Shown: positions 41,825-50,771, counted from the stretch's first letter. The stretch: 61,255 bases of DNA from an uncultured Prevotellaceae bacterium (GCA_946626595.1 CAMOUQ010000006.1:1-61255); one strand, 5' to 3'. Notes: generated by a model not told the origin, from the letters alone. Numbers and translations are program-made.

Positions 41825-42838
41825 ATGAAAACTTCAAACATCACTTTCATTGCCCTCCTGGGCATCGCCTTTGCCTCTTGCACACAACATGTTGCTCGCG
41901 AGCAGCACCAGATGGAGTCCGTCAGCGAATTTTTCGACAGCATTGCCAACCGAGGCATCAGTGCCCAATACACCCTCCGATGCGACAGGGACACACTCTA
42001 CGAGGAGCACATTGTCAGCAGTGCCAGACAGCATAACGCCGAACAGAGAGAAATAGAGCGCCATCAGTTCCTTGTCGGGAAATCCACCCAACTGCTCGAG
42101 AACCTTTGCCTGAAGGCCGATGAAAGTTATCGCTACACATCGGGCGACAGCGTCAACTACAGCATCACGCTGGGAAAGGAACGCCAGGAACTCCTGCAGA
42201 TGTACCGCTGGAAGACCAAAGAAAGAATGGAGATGTTCACCTTCAGCCACATACTTCTGAAACCTGTCAAGCACATGCGACTACCAGGCGACATCCAGTC
42301 CGTACAGTCCTTTCTCAAGCGTTTCCTGGCCGAGCAGAAGGGTGTCAAGGAATACCCGGTAAAGTACGAGTGGGACCAGGGTGTGAGCATGGAAGAAACC
42401 GACGGCTCCAATGAGTTGTTCCGCACGAAGTTTCTTGGAACCGATTCACTGGCAGCGTCTTCGGTCGCAGGCACCCACTATTTCATCCCGGCTAAGGAGG
42501 AACAGCGCATCCGTTTGGCTACGGATTTCATCAAACGCATGAAACAATTGGCCACAGAAGAACCTCGCCAAGGCTTATTCTTCACTACGTGGGTACCCTT
42601 CGAGCGCTTCATGCGGAACGACTGGTTCGTCAACCTGATGCACTACCGCCTCTATGACCGCGGAAACCGACGTGGAACTTGCGAAATCCTGATGGGGCAA
42701 TCACCCAAGGGCATCCACATCCTGGAACTCTATCCTGCCGACGCCCCTCGCCTTGCCATACCACTCATGTGGCTGAAGGTCAGGCAGACCCACAACTTCG
42801 ACATCGTTCCCGAGGAGGATTTCAAGGATATCTATTGA
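41825..42838 (+). CDS. Lipoprotein of unknown function in the sigma-factor operon
   Basis: A 337-aa protein with a signal peptide and lipobox AFASC (near residue 19). The mature part starts TQHVAREQHQMESVSEFFDS and has no domain I recognise. It contains FIPAKEEQRIRLATDFIKRM and GQGLFFTTW-like segments and ends NFDIVPEEDFKDIY. It is third in the operon sigma factor, probable anti-sigma, lipoprotein, so it may be the sensor or main output of that envelope system. Confidence 0.75.
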   Translation: MKTSNITFIALLGIAFASCTQHVAREQHQMESVSEFFDSIANRGISAQYTLRCDRDTLYEEHIVSSARQHNAEQREIERHQFLVGKSTQLLENLCLKADESYRYTSGDSVNYSITLGKERQELLQMYRWKTKERMEMFTFSHILLKPVKHMRLPGDIQSVQSFLKRFLAEQKGVKEYPVKYEWDQGVSMEETDGSNELFRTKFLGTDSLAASSVAGTHYFIPAKEEQRIRLATDFIKRMKQLATEEPRQGLFFTTWVPFERFMRNDWFVNLMHYRLYDRGNRRGTCEILMGQSPKGIHILELYPADAPRLAIPLMWLKVRQTHNFDIVPEEDFKDIY

Positions 42839-42881
42839 AACTGGCCTGCCACACATTTTTGTCCGCGAAAGTAGACAAAAA

Positions 42882-43009
42882 TGCAAGGCTCGCGAGGAAA
42901 AGTTCCGCCGCCGTCGATGAATGTACGTTCATCGACGGTGTCCGTACGTTCATCGTCGATGGATGTACGGACACCGCCGATGGCGGAACTTTTCCTCACG
43001 AGCCTTGCA
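42882..43009. repeat. Long branched inverted repeat between convergent genes
   Basis: Outer arms of 28 bp (42882-42909 and 42982-43009) match with one C/T difference. Inside are two more perfect stems: 11 bp CCGTCGATGAA/TTCATCGACGG with a 6-nt loop, then 11 bp GGTGTCCGTAC/GTACGGACACC, whose loop contains CATCG-T-CGATG. The single strand would fold into a forked hairpin. The right arm covers the last codons of the DUF4837 gene. It may end transcription from both sides. Confidence 0.85.
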
Positions 43010-44042
43010 AAGAGGTCTTGTGAAGGGTGCGCAAACCTGCTTCCAGGCTGCGCAGAAGGTCGCGTTTGCTGGTGTTGGGGGAGAATACGAAGCCTTCGCC
43101 CACGACTATCCGTCGTTCCGTCGTGTCGATGCGCACACGGGCCACGAAGGGTCCGCCCATGAAGCCGCCGTGCATGTCCCACAGACCGCGCACCTCCACC
43201 AGGTCGCCTTCGTCGGTTCGCCGCAGCATGGGCCACACCACGGGACTGCCGTCGTCCGCCCGCGAGGTCTGCATCCACTGGCCCTCCTGGGCTCCGGGGA
43301 CGTTCTGGCGCAGCACGGAGTCGCGCCGCTGGATGAACCAATCGACGTCGCGGATGTCCTGGCCCGTCCAGGGCAGGGTGTAGAAGAGGAAGTTGATGTC
43401 CTTGTCGCCACCGCGGTTCGACGAGCCCCACAGGAAGTCGCGGCCCCGTTTCGTCGACTGCATGTCCACGGGCATCGACACCGTGTAGCCCAGGCGGCGG
43501 AGTTCCTTGTCCACCTTCCTGCTGTGCTTATGCCGGAGCATCTGAGCCAGGCGGTCGAGTTGGAAGTCGAGGATAAGATGCTGTATGCGCTCGCGGTTCT
43601 CGCTGAGGAAACGCCGCAGGTCGGAGGCCGAAGCGGCACACACCCGGAGTTGCAGCTGCGGGCGGGCACTGACGTCGTGCGCTACGCCCAGCGTGGGTTG
43701 CTTCTGATTCGGGTCCAACTCCACGCGCAGTTGGCTATGCATCAGTCGGTAGACTTTCTCGTAGCCCCGTTCGCCGATGGTCATGGTGCGGAATATGCGC
43801 TCCGCAGAACCGAGGCCGGGCGCATCGCAGTCGGTAATGGTCTGCAGGGTGTCGGCCAAGTCCGTATCGACCAAAGCCCCCTGAACGATCACCAGCAACT
43901 CTGAAGGAGTGCCCTTGGCTGTGGGCAAATGCGGTTTCTCGTCCTTGCAGGCGGCAAACAGAAGTCCCACACCCAGCCCCATCCCGAGGGAGGGGAGTAT
44001 ATACCTATTAATATAGCGTCCTATATATTTACAATACCCCAT
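42996..44042 (-). CDS. DUF4837-family lipoprotein
   Basis: A 348-aa protein. The N-terminus (MGYCKYIGRYINRYILPSLG) runs into a signal sequence with lipobox LLFAAC (Cys32), then KDEKPHLPTAKG. The mature part has SELLVIVQGALVDTDLADTL and PWTGQDIRDVDWFIQRRDSV, typical of DUF4837; the function is unknown. Codons 15-27 (ILPSLGMGLGVGL) are encoded by one arm of a GC-rich inverted repeat, so the signal peptide is partly built from a mobile-type repeat. Its last few codons lie in the branched inverted repeat downstream. Confidence 0.85.
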   Translation of the reverse strand: MGYCKYIGRYINRYILPSLGMGLGVGLLFAACKDEKPHLPTAKGTPSELLVIVQGALVDTDLADTLQTITDCDAPGLGSAERIFRTMTIGERGYEKVYRLMHSQLRVELDPNQKQPTLGVAHDVSARPQLQLRVCAASASDLRRFLSENRERIQHLILDFQLDRLAQMLRHKHSRKVDKELRRLGYTVSMPVDMQSTKRGRDFLWGSSNRGGDKDINFLFYTLPWTGQDIRDVDWFIQRRDSVLRQNVPGAQEGQWMQTSRADDGSPVVWPMLRRTDEGDLVEVRGLWDMHGGFMGGPFVARVRIDTTERRIVVGEGFVFSPNTSKRDLLRSLEAGLRTLHKTSLQGS

Positions 44043-44108
44043 ATTTTATAATTCATCTTCGTGAGTGACCAATCCCCTCCCTCGGGAGGGGGTTGGGGGG
44101 TGGGGCTC
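43963..44108. repeat. GC-rich inverted repeat pair at the A2M/DUF4837 junction
   Basis: Two copies of a CTCCCTCGGGAGGGG...GTGGGGC repeat in opposite orientation: minus at 43963-44000, plus at 44071-44108, with a 70-bp AT-rich spacer. The right arm ends at the A2M stop codon (44108-44110). The spacer holds the DUF4837 ATG (44042), and the left arm encodes its signal peptide. The family recurs at 49086-49233 and 55834-55994. Confidence 0.8.
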
Positions 44109-47100
44109 TATTTCACCTCCACCACCTTGTCATCGCTGTGCCCCTGGAACTCTTCGGCATACTCGCAGCGGATGACGGCAACGCCCGAGTGGTACCGGCC
44201 GTCGCGCTCCACATAGAGTGTCTCCTCTATCAGGTAGTCGCCACGCGGTATCTGGCAGAAGCTGTATTCCGTCGTGGCATCGTGCACCTGGCGATAATAG
44301 GCCAGGTCACCGCCCCACCCTAACGTGGAATGACCGCTCCATCCGTAGCCCGAACGCTGGTTGACGGGCTCCGTGAAGGCCGGACGCGGACAGATGAGGG
44401 TGACATACTCGTAGTCGCGGTCGGCCGAGATACGGTAGCGCACCGTGTACCGACTGCCCGTCTTGGCATTCGCGGGATATTCCTGCGTGACAGAGAGACC
44501 GGCGGAGTGTGCCTCGACCTTATCGAAAGGCTGTTCGAAATCGGCATACACAGCGCCCCAGCTCTCGCCCTTCGAAGACTTCTGCAAGCGCAGGCGAACG
44601 GGCGATTTCCCTTCCTCTATCAATATAGAGTCGCGTGCATAGCCCAAGGTGTCGTCCTGCGCCACGATGTTCCATTGGCGGCTGCGCTGCCGATTCACGG
44701 TCAGGACGTCCTTGACGGGTGAAGGATGGAGGATGGAAGGTGAAGGATTGGTACCCTTCGATGCCGTGCCGGCGAATCTTTCGCTCAGCAGGGCAAAGAT
44801 GGCATTGGCCGAGTTGACGGGCGTCGACCATTCCTGGGTGCGCTTCTGCTGGAGCAGATAGCGGCGCATGCCACTGAGCAAAGTGTCCTGTGGATTCATA
44901 CGTTGCAGGGCCTCCATCAGCTGCACGTGGATGTGCAACTTACGGTCGATGCTCGAGAACGAACCTTTCGGGAACTCAATGTACGAACCCCTGTCGGGAC
45001 TCGATACGATATACTTGCGGAACTGCTTCATGCACTTCTGGGCCTTGCGGTTGGCATCGCCCTGCTTCAGCACAATGGTCAGCAGTGCCAACCGTTCGTA
45101 GCCTTCCTCGTCGATGTCGTCGCGCTTGGCCAGTTTCATCAGGAAGTTGACCTTCTTCTGTTCCTCCTTTGTCAACCGGACACCGCTGTACTGGGCAATA
45201 TAGAGGTTGCGCAGGTCGGCCGTGCTCAGATAGGTGCTGTCGATGCGCTGGGCGAGCAGATAGTGGATGGCCTGGGTATTCACCTGAACCGCAGGCTGGG
45301 AACCGGTGAGCATGTGCAGACGGGTAAGCAGATAGGAGACCTCGCGCGTCAGATACGGGCTGGTGGGCATCGAGGGATACCAACGGAAACCGCCGTCAGC
45401 GTCCTGCAGTGCCCTCAGTTTCTCAAGATAAACTTCGGTGCTGTCTGGCATGTTCGCACCCAAAGCCTTACCCAAGACACCGGCGTAATAGGCCGAAGCC
45501 AGGGACAGGACATCATTGCGCTGGGCATGGGCCAGTGCCGGCAGGGCCTGCAAGGCATACTGCTCGGGATGGGTGGTATATTCAACAGTCAACTTCCGGT
45601 TGGTGACACCGGCCGGGAAAATCTTTGAGAGGTCGTAGTTGGTCGTGCCCGACTTGTAGGCCGTAATGGCAATGGTGTTGGTCACATGCATGGTGGCGGG
45701 CAGCACGGGCAACAGGCGCTGTTCGCCGTCGCTGCACGTTGTGCCTTGCACGGCCCAGCGTACGATAATGTCTCCCTCCGACTTTCCCTCCTGTGGAATG
45801 GCGTACGGGAAGTGCAGGACAGTGTCCTTCTGGGCATTCAGTGCGATGTCGGCCTTCCAGGTCTTCAGCACTTTCTCGGTACGTGCATCCAGTATCTGCA
45901 TGAGGCCCTTGCCCTGCTGAGGCTGGTCGCTGACGTTACGGACAGAGGCGGTCAGCATGGCCTCGTCACCGGGACGCAGGAAGCGCGGCAGATAGAGCTG
46001 AGCCATGAGGTCCTTGCGGGCTTCAATGCTTTCGCTGAGGTTGGCATACATCATGTCGGCCGTATGGGCCACGCCCATCAGGTGCCAACTTGTCAGGCTC
46101 TCGGGCAGGGTGAAGGCGATGCTCACTTGCCCCTTGTCGTCTGTTCGCAGTTGGGGATAGAAGAAGGCCGTCTCGTTGAAGTTCTCGCGCATCGGTACGC
46201 TGAGGGTCTCCGCAGCCTCCGCCTCGGCGCCCTCATCGGCATCCGTCTCCACCACGGTCTCGCGCATTACGGCCCTTTCTTGCATCGGTGCGGCATCGGC
46301 CAAGGCACTTTCCTCTGCCATAGCGGCCATGGGCGCAGCCGATGCCACCATCATGGTGTTGGCAGCAGCCTTGTACATGATAGGCCCATGGCCTAAGGCG
46401 CGCGTGTAAACCTTCACCTGGAAGAGCTCGGAATTGATGCACGACAGGCTGATGGCGCGCGCTTTCTTTGTCCTTTGGTTGTACCATCCGCCTGAATTCA
46501 GCACACCAAGACTGATGCGCTGGGCGGCTTGGTAAGGAACGCTAAAGAAGCGATGACCACGACCGATGTCGAAGTGCCATTGATGGCGGGCAAAATAGTC
46601 GAGCGAGGCGTCATACATCGCCACCATCAGATTGGCATCGGCTGGCGTACCATCGGGACGACGGAGCGTCAATCGCCATTCCTCCTGCTGGCCGGGCTGG
46701 ACGAGGTCGCGGAAGGTGTCCCAATGCAGCTGAAGACGATTGTCGGGCTGCATGAGATAGATGGTCTTTGTGTCCTTATAGATTCGTCCCTCCTTGACAA
46801 AGCAGAACGAAGCCGTCAGACTTTGGTCGTATTCCTCACGATAGGGGATGTCGAGCGCAAAGGTTTCGTTGTCCAGGCGCACCATCTCGTCCTTCCATAT
46901 CCGTCCGGCAGCCGAGAGGGTATAGAAGAGATAGACGTCGTGAAGTTTGGTGGTGACCTCGATGCGGCCGGGCCTGCCGAGGGCGAAGGTATCGGCCACG
47001 CAACGTACGAGGAATGTGGAATCAACCCTGGCGGGTTCGGGCTGCGGTTTGGGTTCGACCACACGCCAATACCAATGCTGTGCGTTGTGCGTTTCGCCCT

Positions 47101-49165
47101 GTTGGCTCAGTACATCCACATTAACCGAAAGAGAACTATGTCTCACATCAATTCTTAATTCTTCATCCTTAATTCTTAATTTATATTTGAACCGTCCCTT
47201 GTCGTCCGTCTCGATGGTATCGAGCGGCAGGACTTCGTTCTGGGGGAGACGTTTGCCATAGCGAAACCACGATGTCCGCCAGTGGTAAGTGCCTGTAACA
47301 CGGGCCGAACGCAGGGGACTGCCGTCGTAGTTCTTTGCAGTGCCGCGCACCTCGCAACTGTCGCCCTGGACATAGAGGCTGTCATCGAGCACGACCTCGA
47401 AGGTGGGACGCTTGTATTCCTCGACGCGGAAATAGGTGCGCTCGCGCTTGTCGGCCTCTATGGAGAAGGTGCCGTTGCGCCCTCCCGTGGGGATGACGAA
47501 GTCGGCACTGAAGACGCCCATGTCGTTGGCACTGACGATGCGTTCCTCCAGGAGTTTGTGGTTCGAGTCGTAGAACTTCAGCGTATGCTTGCCCTCGCCT
47601 GCCGTCTCGGCATCCCAGTCGAGCTGACTGTAGCTGAGTCCGCTCAAGTGTACGGTCTGGCCGGGCCGGTAAATGGCACGGTCGGTGAAGAGTTCGGTGC
47701 GCAGGTTGGCCTTTGTCGGTTTGCCTGTCCATCGGCCAATACCATAGAAATAGTGATAGGCGAGAATCCAGTCTGCCGTGTCGGGACTGCATATCTTGTA
47801 CATCAACTGTGTATTCCACCGGGGGTTCTTGCGCTTGCCTGCAAATTTGGGCACCAGCACTTTGCCATCCTGCCCTGTCCGTCCGACGAAATAGGCGACG
47901 GCGTCCTTCCATTCGCTTGTCGGCTCATAAGCCCTGACGTCGACATTGGGCTGCGGACGTCCTGTCTCTGGGTCGACCACCAAGATGCGGAACGAGCTGT
48001 CGGGCATCAGTTGGAAGATATCTTGCAGGGAGGTCACATGCACCCAATGGTCCAGCGGCTTAATCTTCTCGGTCAGCTTGGCTTTGGTACGCGGAACGAA
48101 GGTAAACTTGTAACTACCAATCTTGGGGGAAGTCCACAGGATGGAGTCGGTGAACGTATCTATGGGGTCGTGCTCTGGAAATACGTGTTCCTTACCATCG
48201 ATGATCACTGACTGCACATTACGTACCTTGAACCTCCACCAGTACTGTTTCCCTGGAGAGACGCACGTGGGCATGTTCTTCTCGAAGAATGGGTCGGAGA
48301 GTTCGGTCAATGCATTCTGCAGGGCGGCGCGGCGCCTGTATTTGGGATATTTGGCCAAGCCCTCTTGCAACCACTCGCGGCAGCGCCGTGCCGATTGGTT
48401 GGCTGCATCTATTTCCGTGGTTCCGTTCTTCCGCCAACGGGGCAAGTCATTCGTCATTGTCCCCAATCGGAGGTAAACCTCTGCGCAGAGGGGCACATCG
48501 GCATAGTCGTCGCGCAGGCGCAGCAAATCCTTCTCCTTGGCCTCCCCGCCTTTTTCGTCAAGCGAGTCGAGGGCCAGCAACAAGGCACCCTCATGCAGGC
48601 CTTGCTGGCGATAGAAGTCTATCATCTCATTGTACTTCGGCAGCACGCTGGCAGTGTCGCGGACCTGCTTCCAGACGTCCGACACCATGCTGCGCCAGAC
48701 AACGTTGAGCATGTCGCCACGGAAGTAGTCTTCGTCCTTCCCCACTGTCACGAATGGTTTCCACCGCTTGGCCTTCGTTGAAGCCAACACTTGTTTGTCG
48801 GCCAAGGCCTTTCCGTACCATGTAATCATGGAGTCGCGCAGGTCGGTGCCCACGCTGCGCCAGTTGATGCGCTCGGCATAGAGCCGGGCGATGGCTGCGG
48901 CATACACAGCCCGTCCGGCGGCATCCTTTGACTGCAGGCGCACCTGCTTCAGACTATCAATATTGCGTTCCAGGCTGTCGGGATGCACTTCCTCCAGTTG
49001 CATGTAGGATAGTAACAGGCCCGAGAGCTCCTTGCCCTGCCTCTTAGCCAAGGAGGGAAGGGTGAACAGCAATAGAAGCAAAAAACAACAACCTCTGCCC
49101 CAAGCCCTTCCCGAAGGGAGGGAGTATAATGTATTTGACTGACTCATATCTTTATTCCTATTCAT
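44108..49165 (-). CDS. Alpha-2-macroglobulin-family protein without thioester motif
   Basis: A 1685-aa exported protein. A signal sequence (FLLLLLFTLPSLAK, near 31-44) precedes a helical N-terminal part, then macroglobulin beta domains: ELFTDRAIYRPGQTVHLSGL (MG2-type), FRVEEYKRPTFEVVLDDSLY, and the A2M core FFYPQLRTDDKGQVSIAFTL and PESLTSWHLMGVAHT. In relatives a CxEQ thioester follows the QYALQALPAL segment; here that place reads AHAQRNDVLSLASAYYAGVL (about 1195-1225) with no cysteine. A terpenoid-like helical region and C-terminal beta domain follow. Bacterial relatives may trap proteases, but without a thioester the mode would differ. Codons 14-28 are encoded by a GC-rich repeat arm. Confidence 0.9.
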   Translation of the reverse strand: MNRNKDMSQSNTLYSLPSGRAWGRGCCFLLLLLFTLPSLAKRQGKELSGLLLSYMQLEEVHPDSLERNIDSLKQVRLQSKDAAGRAVYAAAIARLYAERINWRSVGTDLRDSMITWYGKALADKQVLASTKAKRWKPFVTVGKDEDYFRGDMLNVVWRSMVSDVWKQVRDTASVLPKYNEMIDFYRQQGLHEGALLLALDSLDEKGGEAKEKDLLRLRDDYADVPLCAEVYLRLGTMTNDLPRWRKNGTTEIDAANQSARRCREWLQEGLAKYPKYRRRAALQNALTELSDPFFEKNMPTCVSPGKQYWWRFKVRNVQSVIIDGKEHVFPEHDPIDTFTDSILWTSPKIGSYKFTFVPRTKAKLTEKIKPLDHWVHVTSLQDIFQLMPDSSFRILVVDPETGRPQPNVDVRAYEPTSEWKDAVAYFVGRTGQDGKVLVPKFAGKRKNPRWNTQLMYKICSPDTADWILAYHYFYGIGRWTGKPTKANLRTELFTDRAIYRPGQTVHLSGLSYSQLDWDAETAGEGKHTLKFYDSNHKLLEERIVSANDMGVFSADFVIPTGGRNGTFSIEADKRERTYFRVEEYKRPTFEVVLDDSLYVQGDSCEVRGTAKNYDGSPLRSARVTGTYHWRTSWFRYGKRLPQNEVLPLDTIETDDKGRFKYKLRIKDEELRIDVRHSSLSVNVDVLSQQGETHNAQHWYWRVVEPKPQPEPARVDSTFLVRCVADTFALGRPGRIEVTTKLHDVYLFYTLSAAGRIWKDEMVRLDNETFALDIPYREEYDQSLTASFCFVKEGRIYKDTKTIYLMQPDNRLQLHWDTFRDLVQPGQQEEWRLTLRRPDGTPADANLMVAMYDASLDYFARHQWHFDIGRGHRFFSVPYQAAQRISLGVLNSGGWYNQRTKKARAISLSCINSELFQVKVYTRALGHGPIMYKAAANTMMVASAAPMAAMAEESALADAAPMQERAVMRETVVETDADEGAEAEAAETLSVPMRENFNETAFFYPQLRTDDKGQVSIAFTLPESLTSWHLMGVAHTADMMYANLSESIEARKDLMAQLYLPRFLRPGDEAMLTASVRNVSDQPQQGKGLMQILDARTEKVLKTWKADIALNAQKDTVLHFPYAIPQEGKSEGDIIVRWAVQGTTCSDGEQRLLPVLPATMHVTNTIAITAYKSGTTNYDLSKIFPAGVTNRKLTVEYTTHPEQYALQALPALAHAQRNDVLSLASAYYAGVLGKALGANMPDSTEVYLEKLRALQDADGGFRWYPSMPTSPYLTREVSYLLTRLHMLTGSQPAVQVNTQAIHYLLAQRIDSTYLSTADLRNLYIAQYSGVRLTKEEQKKVNFLMKLAKRDDIDEEGYERLALLTIVLKQGDANRKAQKCMKQFRKYIVSSPDRGSYIEFPKGSFSSIDRKLHIHVQLMEALQRMNPQDTLLSGMRRYLLQQKRTQEWSTPVNSANAIFALLSERFAGTASKGTNPSPSILHPSPVKDVLTVNRQRSRQWNIVAQDDTLGYARDSILIEEGKSPVRLRLQKSSKGESWGAVYADFEQPFDKVEAHSAGLSVTQEYPANAKTGSRYTVRYRISADRDYEYVTLICPRPAFTEPVNQRSGYGWSGHSTLGWGGDLAYYRQVHDATTEYSFCQIPRGDYLIEETLYVERDGRYHSGVAVIRCEYAEEFQGHSDDKVVEVK
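44718..44751 (-). repeat. GGATGGA-type repeat inside the A2M gene
   Basis: On the minus strand a run of CCATCCT/CCTTCAC units encodes NPSPSILHPSPV in the A2M protein. It looks like an intergenic-type repeat taken into the frame near the C-terminal domain boundary. Confidence 0.5.
47150..47183 (-). repeat. AATTAAGAATTAAG-type repeat inside the A2M gene
   Basis: Four AATTAAG-like units encode KLRIKDEELRI in the A2M protein. Similar units lie in the intergenic gap at about 34060-34094. The repeat sits in a loop between two macroglobulin-type domains. Confidence 0.55.
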
Positions 49166-49233
49166 ATTGCCAAATTTTAATAATCACTTTTCTAATACTC
49201 CCCTCCTTCGAGAGAGGCTTGGGGCGGGGCCAC
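49086..49233. repeat. GC-rich inverted repeat pair at the pepD/A2M junction
   Basis: Minus-orientation copy at 49086-49125 and plus-orientation copy at 49197-49233, with a 71-bp AT-rich spacer. The right arm ends at the pepD stop codon (49233-49235). The spacer holds the A2M ATG (49165), and the left arm encodes YSLPSGRAWGRGCC of its N-terminus. Confidence 0.8.
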
Positions 49234-50681
49234 TAAATTTCCTCGAGCAACTGGACGAGGAAGTTCCAGAACTTCTCGACGCTCGGAATCAGGCAACGCT
49301 CGTCGGGTGTGTGAGGCGAGCGCAGTGTGGGACCGAACGAAACGAGGTCCATGTGGGGATAGACACCACCGATGATGCTGCACTCCAGACCGGCATGGCA
49401 GACTTCCACACGGGCAGGTGCATCGGGGTACATGCGGTTGTACACCTCAACCATCTTGGCCGTGATGGGGCTGTCGAAGTTGGGTTGCCAAGCGCCATAC
49501 TGGCCGCTGTAGGTCACCTTCATGCCAGCCATCGAGAAGCACGACTCCTGCATCTCCTGGATGTATTCCATCATGGTCTCGCTGCTCGAGCGGGCCAGGA
49601 TGAGGATGCTGGCCTCGCCGTCGGCTATCTTCACAATGCCCAGGTTAGAGCTGGTCTCCACCACAGAGGGTATGGAGGGGATGTTCCTAAGCACGCCATC
49701 GTGACATGCCACCAGTGCATCTACGATATTGTCCTGAATCTCCTCAGGCACCTGTCCCTTCGGCATGTCGGTTTCCTCCAAGGTCAGCGACAGGCTCTCC
49801 TCTACCCCACGATATTCGTTGGTAAAGACTTCGCGGCAGTAGTCGACCAGTTCCCGCAGGTCATCCAGATTCTCCTTGGGGATGCAGAGCACGACCACGG
49901 CAGTGCGCGGAATGGCGTTGCGCATGTTTCCGCCCTGCCACGAGGCCAGGCGTGCATCGTCGTCGATGATGGCCTGACGGACCAGACGTGCCATCAGTTT
50001 GTTGGCATTGGCACGGCCCTCGTTAATCTCCAGTCCCGAATGTCCGCCACGCAGATTCTTCAACGTTATCTTCACGGCCAGGTCACCGGCCTCGGGAGCC
50101 ACTTCCTTGTAGCCGAGCGAGCAGTTGACATTCACGCCGCCGGCGCTGCCGATGACGAACTCGCCCAACGTCTCATTGTCGATGTTCAGCAGGATGTCGC
50201 CCTTCAGCGTATCAGCCGAGAGATGGTTGACGCCATACATGCAGGTCTCTTCGTCGGCCGTAATCAGGGCCTCCAGCGGTCCGTGCTTCAGGTCCTTGCT
50301 CTCGAAGATGCCCATGATGGCGGCCACACCCATACCATCGTCGCTGCCCAGGGTGGTGCCCTTGGCCTTCACCCATTCGCCGTCGATATAGGTCTCGATG
50401 GGGTCGGTCTCGAAGTTGTGCTGGCTCTCGTCCACCTTCTGCGGCACCATGTCCATGTGAGCCTGCAGGGTAGCCATCTTGCGGTTTTCCATGCCGGGCG
50501 TGGCAGGCTTGCGCATGATGATGTTCTCGGCTTCATCCTTCCAGGCCTCTATGCCGCGCTCCTTTGCCCACTGGAGCAGGAACTCCTGTACTTTCTCAAG
50601 ATGTCCGCTAGGACGGGGCACCTGTGTCAGCAGGTAGAAGTTCTCCCACACTGCTTTCGGGTTCAGTTCTCTGATAGTCAT
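49233..50681 (-). CDS. pepD: Aminoacyl-histidine dipeptidase (M20 family)
   Basis: A 482-aa zinc dipeptidase that cleaves Xaa-His dipeptides such as carnosine. The start at 50681 (MTIRELNPKAVW) fits the family and the promoter at 50719-50750. M20 motifs are LQAHMDMVP (metal-binding histidine and Asp), LGSDDGMGVA, ALITADEETCMYG (catalytic Glu) and the dimerisation segment RGGHSGLEINEGRANANKLM. It ends FGPTLRSPHTPDERCLIPSV with the last metal histidine. Length is normal. Confidence 0.95.
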   Translation of the reverse strand: MTIRELNPKAVWENFYLLTQVPRPSGHLEKVQEFLLQWAKERGIEAWKDEAENIIMRKPATPGMENRKMATLQAHMDMVPQKVDESQHNFETDPIETYIDGEWVKAKGTTLGSDDGMGVAAIMGIFESKDLKHGPLEALITADEETCMYGVNHLSADTLKGDILLNIDNETLGEFVIGSAGGVNVNCSLGYKEVAPEAGDLAVKITLKNLRGGHSGLEINEGRANANKLMARLVRQAIIDDDARLASWQGGNMRNAIPRTAVVVLCIPKENLDDLRELVDYCREVFTNEYRGVEESLSLTLEETDMPKGQVPEEIQDNIVDALVACHDGVLRNIPSIPSVVETSSNLGIVKIADGEASILILARSSSETMMEYIQEMQESCFSMAGMKVTYSGQYGAWQPNFDSPITAKMVEVYNRMYPDAPARVEVCHAGLECSIIGGVYPHMDLVSFGPTLRSPHTPDERCLIPSVEKFWNFLVQLLEEI

Positions 50682-50718
50682 AGTTGAATTATTTTTAATA
50701 AAAACGTATTTTGTCCCA

Positions 50719-50750
50719 CAAATATAAAGGTTTTGGCCCACAAAACCAAA
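50719..50750 (-). promoter_or_regulatory. Promoter of pepD
   Basis: On the minus strand TTTG (50750 to 50747), 20 bp, then TATATTTG (50726 to 50719), a full consensus match, about 38 bp before the ATG. Confidence 0.7.
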
Positions 50751-50771
50751 TAATTTAGCATTTATTAAACC

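Noticed and set aside
42679..43023. Plus-strand ORF across the branched inverted repeat
   Set aside because: Its second half is only the repeat in translation and its first half is a shadow of the lipoprotein gene.
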